From CAYJKB01 sp964370625 (GTDB lineage: Bacteria > Bacillota > Clostridia > Oscillospirales > Butyricicoccaceae): a DNA stretch of 64,000 nt. The DNA lies in contig CAYJKB010000004.1 of assembly GCA_964370625.1 (NCBI GenBank), positions 16,319 through 80,318 on the forward strand. Direction: 5' to 3'. Below are positions 61,353 through 64,000 of the stretch, in pieces. The position numbers and the translations under genes are program-made. The notes beneath the pieces are model-generated. The model made no database searches, was not told the origin of the DNA, and saw only the letters and a list, made by a program, of their open reading frames with translations. Position 1 is the stretch's first letter, and each line of letters opens with the position of its first letter.

Positions 61353-61841
61353 GTGCTAAAACAAACAAAACAAGGAAAAGTTCTTAAAGTAATTACAGTT
61401 TTAGCTTTAATTTCGTTATTCTTCGTTTTTGCAATAGGTGTAACACTTGTCGGAAGTAATGTTTACGCACAAACAACCCAAAATTCCGATGAAAATTATA
61501 CACATAGAACAGCGATATCATACCTTGTAAACCAAATATGGAGAGCAGACGTTAAAGATGGAATTTCAATAGGAACCTTCGGAGATGGTGATGCAATATT
61601 CCTTAGCGAATTAGGTTATGTAACTGTACTTTATGTACACGAAGGAATGCTGAATGAAATCTACATGGAAGAAGGATTTGAACTAACACCAGAAAGCGGG
61701 ACAGCGATTTTACCTGTAGAATCAATGACTGCCGAAGTAATAGATGGAAATTTACTAAATATTGAAATCACTTCTTTAACAGGAAATACATATAGCACTT
61801 CTCTTTCTCCAAAGAGTGTTATTATACAGGAGGTGGAATAA
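61353..61841 (+). CDS. DUF4860-like membrane-anchored protein
   Basis: A 162-residue protein with an N-terminal membrane helix (about 12-34) ending in VGSNVYAQ and a soluble beta-rich domain (YLVNQIWRADVKDGISIGTF and the later LSELGYVTVLYVH). It resembles the DUF4860 family that accompanies pilus-like clusters in Clostridia. The GTG start follows GGGGGG. Its GGAGG near the end serves the next gene, whose start lies directly after its stop. Confidence 0.75.
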   Translation: MLKQTKQGKVLKVITVLALISLFFVFAIGVTLVGSNVYAQTTQNSDENYTHRTAISYLVNQIWRADVKDGISIGTFGDGDAIFLSELGYVTVLYVHEGMLNEIYMEEGFELTPESGTAILPVESMTAEVIDGNLLNIEITSLTGNTYSTSLSPKSVIIQEVE

Positions 61842-62174
61842 ATGAATAGTTCTACTTCACGTACAAATTTAGTATTATTAGAATTGATTTTCAATTTATT
61901 CCTATTTTTGATTTGTGCTGTAGTTTGTGTAAGCCTTACATTTTATGCAAAAGATATTTCAGAACAAAGCACAAGACTTACAAGAGCAGTTTATGCAGCA
62001 CAAACAGCTGCAGAAACTTATAAAAATGGGCAAACAATGCCAACTTCATACACAGAAGAAGAATATGGACTTAATGTTGAAATCATTGAACTAGATGACA
62101 CAGCTACTATTAATGTGTCATATAAAGGTGAACTTGTTTATTCCATAGAGGAGGTGCATGGTATTGAAAAATAG
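61842..62174 (+). CDS. Pilin-like membrane-anchored protein
   Basis: A 110-residue protein. The N-terminal stretch RTNLVLLELIFNLFLFLIC is a hydrophobic helix with an embedded glutamate, like the E5 helix of type IV pilins but without the preceding cleavage glycine. A short soluble domain (about 45-110) follows. GGAGG lies in the end of the upstream gene. It overlaps the next gene slightly. Not assigned to a named family. Confidence 0.65.
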   Translation: MNSSTSRTNLVLLELIFNLFLFLICAVVCVSLTFYAKDISEQSTRLTRAVYAAQTAAETYKNGQTMPTSYTEEEYGLNVEIIELDDTATINVSYKGELVYSIEEVHGIEK

Positions 62175-62541
62175 TAAATCATCTCCAATTGGTATTGGTG
62201 TAATATCAATAATTACAGTACTATTAGTGCTAACTTTATCAGTTTTCTCTGTACTTACTTTAGTTTCAGCCCGTTCAGACTTAGAATTAAGCGAACGAAA
62301 TGCACAAACTATAAGTGCTTATTATAAAGCTGATAATGAGGCTAATAAGATATATGACAACTTTGTAAACAGTGAAGAAACAGAACTTATTACAGAAGTT
62401 GTCGTAAGTGAAAGACAAACTCTATATCTTCATCTAATCAAAAACGATGACGGGAATACAGAAATTCTGGAATGGAGAACAATTCCAGTTATGGTTGATG
62501 GATTTGATGGAACAAGTGATTTAGAGGTTTTCATGCAATAA
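62164..62541 (+). CDS. Pilin-like membrane-anchored protein
   Basis: A 125-residue protein with a membrane helix (about 8-34) and a soluble part with SARSDLELSERNAQTISAYY and a beta-rich end, in the style of small minor pilins. The TTG at 62164 is preferred, nine bases after GAGGAGG. An ATG at 62158 is only three bases from that site. It overlaps the upstream frame. The next gene encodes the cluster ATPase. Confidence 0.65.
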   Translation: MKNSKSSPIGIGVISIITVLLVLTLSVFSVLTLVSARSDLELSERNAQTISAYYKADNEANKIYDNFVNSEETELITEVVVSERQTLYLHLIKNDDGNTEILEWRTIPVMVDGFDGTSDLEVFMQ

Positions 62542-62580
62542 TTTTAATTTAATTAAAAAGACAAAGGAGTGTGACAACAA

Positions 62581-63705
62581 TTGGATTTAAAGTTATTACT
62601 TAAATATGCAGTTTTAGAGAAAAAAGCATCTGATATTTTAATTATTGCTGGTATGCCGGCTACAATTAAAGTTGATGGTGTAATTACAAAAGTTACAAAC
62701 GAAGATATAAAAAATACATATCCTAGTGAATATGATGAACAAACATCAAAAGGAAATTCTCTTTCACCAGCAGATACAGAAAAATTTGTTACAGAAGTTT
62801 ACGCACTGGCAAATGATCGTGATATTAAAAGACTTCGAAAAAATGGTGATGATGATTTTTCATTTGCACTAGCAGGCCTTTCTCGATTTAGAGTAAATGC
62901 ACTTCGTCAAAGAGGTAGCTTTGGGCTTATAATTCGTGTTGTTTCATTCAATTTACCTGATATTAAAAAACTTAATATTCCAAATCAGATTTTAGAACTT
63001 GCGATGAAGCCTCGTGGGCTAATCCTTGTGACAGGACCTGCTGGAAGTGGTAAAACAACTACACTTGCATGTTTGGTAGACTATATAAATTCAAACAAAA
63101 AAGCTCATATTATAACAATAGAAGACCCAATAGAGTTTTTGCATCATCATAAAGAAAGTATCGTAACACAAAGGGAAATTGCAACAGATACAAATTCTTA
63201 TGATACAGCTTTAAGGGCAGCATTAAGAGAAGCACCAGACATAATTTTGCTTGGTGAAATGAGAGATGCTGAAACAATTAGAGCAGCTGTTACAGCAGCG
63301 GAAACAGGGCATTTAGTTATATCCACATTACATACTTTAGGCGTATCAAACACAATTGATAGAATTATTGATTCGTTTCCACCGGAACAACAGCAACAAA
63401 TTAGAACGCAATTATCAATGGTAATTGAAGGGGTTGTTTCAAAACAGTTACTTCAGAGTACAAATGAAGATGGAGTGCAAGAGGCAGCATATGAAATTAT
63501 GACAGCAAATAGTGCGGTTAGAAACACTATTAGAGAATCTCGTGCACATCAGCTTGATAATATAATTGCTCAATCTTCTAGTGAAGGCATGATTTTAATG
63601 GATCAAGCGATTTTAAAACTTGTACAAAGTAATAAAATTACAAAAGATGAAGCGTTAAGACGTTGTATCAATCCAGAGTGGATGAATAAAAGAATTAATA
63701 TGTAA
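62581..63705 (+). CDS. PilT-type secretion/pilus ATPase
   Basis: A 374-residue hexameric ATPase. It has the PilT N-terminal fold (ASDILIIAGMPATIKVDG), Walker A GPAGSGKTTT near 152-161, the Asp-box IEDPIEF, Walker B ILLGEMRDAETIRAAVTAAE, and the His-box GHLVISTLHT. This is the retraction-type PilT group by sequence. No separate PilB-type extension ATPase is present in the window, so it could drive both assembly and retraction, or the partner lies to the right. The TTG start follows AAAGGAG. Confidence 0.92.
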   Translation: MDLKLLLKYAVLEKKASDILIIAGMPATIKVDGVITKVTNEDIKNTYPSEYDEQTSKGNSLSPADTEKFVTEVYALANDRDIKRLRKNGDDDFSFALAGLSRFRVNALRQRGSFGLIIRVVSFNLPDIKKLNIPNQILELAMKPRGLILVTGPAGSGKTTTLACLVDYINSNKKAHIITIEDPIEFLHHHKESIVTQREIATDTNSYDTALRAALREAPDIILLGEMRDAETIRAAVTAAETGHLVISTLHTLGVSNTIDRIIDSFPPEQQQQIRTQLSMVIEGVVSKQLLQSTNEDGVQEAAYEIMTANSAVRNTIRESRAHQLDNIIAQSSSEGMILMDQAILKLVQSNKITKDEALRRCINPEWMNKRINM

Positions 63706-63765
63706 ACAGCGCTTTTTGGGCATTGCCCATTAATATATATTTAAAACAAACAGGAGGAAAAGACA

Positions 63766-64000
63766 ATGAAAAGACTAAATTATCTAGCAAAAGATCGTTT
63801 TATCGCACTTTTAACAGTTGCTTCTTTAGCATTTACACTTGTATCACAATCACTATTTGTGCCTGCAGATGCTGCTAATGATTACAACAATCAGGTTAGA
63901 GTTGGCGTAGGAAGCGATGGCGAAGAGTATTTTGTTGACCCAACAAAAGTTGACTACTATTCAGTAGATGGCAATACAATTACACTTCAACAATCAGGCA
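63766..64000 (+). CDS. Exported protein, cut by window end
   Basis: Only 78 residues are visible. An N-terminal signal peptide (MKRLNYLAKDRFIALLTVAS then hydrophobic; cleavage near VPADA) leads to an acidic, Asp/Tyr-rich mature part (YFVDPTKVDYYSVDG). CAGGAGG precedes the ATG. It follows the PilT-type gene by 60 bases and could be a surface component of the same system. Confidence 0.7.
   Translation, partial: MKRLNYLAKDRFIALLTVASLAFTLVSQSLFVPADAANDYNNQVRVGVGSDGEEYFVDPTKVDYYSVDGNTITLQQSG

Overview
The window is an AT-rich stretch of a bacterial chromosome. Its gene set fits a motile, spore-forming member of the Clostridia, probably near the Lachnospirales: CheC/CheD/CheV chemotaxis, FliY, a FliW-CsrA pair, a DUF6470 (YviE-like) gene beside flgL, a TIGR02530-type flagellar operon gene, SpoIIIE/FtsK and the sporulation protein YunB. 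TTG and GTG starts and strong GGAGG sites are common. Three runs of exactly 100 N mark scaffold joins. Two of these are flanked by identical 55-base sequences, so the window is a draft assembly, perhaps a metagenome bin. I see no rRNA, tRNA, CRISPR array or transposase.

Layout. 1-5.4 kb: trpS (cut by the window edge) and a PLP aminotransferase on the minus strand, then an FtsK/SpoIIIE translocase and a flavin-reductase-like protein. 5.4-5.8 kb: an intergenic stretch holding a compact minus-strand unit for a 26-residue hydrophobic peptide. 5.8-9.9 kb: a minus-strand chemotaxis operon, cheA-cheW-cheR-cheB. 10-12.7 kb: a pair resembling Bacillus YlqG/YlqH (a FliK-like protein and a free FlhB C-terminal domain), then a minus-strand PilZ protein. 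12.9-39.1 kb: a 26-kb fla/che operon from a sigma-A-type promoter to a strong terminator. It encodes the basal body, rod, hook, export gate, C-ring, stator, CheY/CheC/CheD/CheV and sigma-28, and ends with a ParA ATPase and a ComFB protein. fliL, flhF and flhG are not present, and flgC sits far from flgB.

39.1-50.6 kb: late flagellar genes, two blocks of which begin with sigma-28-type promoters: fliD-fliS-fliT-like and flgM-flgN-flgK-flgL-DUF6470, followed by fliW-csrA. Between the two blocks lie a divergent secreted C39-type peptidase, an orphan FtsE-like ATPase and a protein resembling the nucleotidyltransferase_5 family. No flagellin gene is present. 50.6-57.8 kb: a HAD hydrolase, a minus-strand operon (phosphodiesterase, type III pantothenate kinase, lipoprotein), three small unknown proteins, a chemoreceptor and yunB. 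58.1-64 kb: a sortase, a secreted transglutaminase-like protein, and a type IV pilus-like cluster (PilC-type platform, four small membrane-anchored pilin-like proteins, PilT-type ATPase), ending in a truncated exported protein.

How it works together. The early operon builds the basal body and hook and makes sigma-28 (FliA). FlgM holds sigma-28 until the hook is complete, when FlhB/FliK switch export to late substrates. Sigma-28 then transcribes the fliD and flgM blocks. FliW and CsrA probably tune flagellin translation. CheA/CheW and the receptor feed CheY, which acts on FliM/FliY, with FliY and CheC as phosphatases and CheR/CheB/CheD/CheV for adaptation. PilZ and ComFB proteins suggest cyclic-dinucleotide input to motility. 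The most unusual elements are the 26-residue peptide unit, the ParA-ComFB pair where FlhF/FlhG would be expected, the orphan ATPase plus nucleotidyltransferase-like pair, and the sortase/transglutaminase/pilus neighbourhood.
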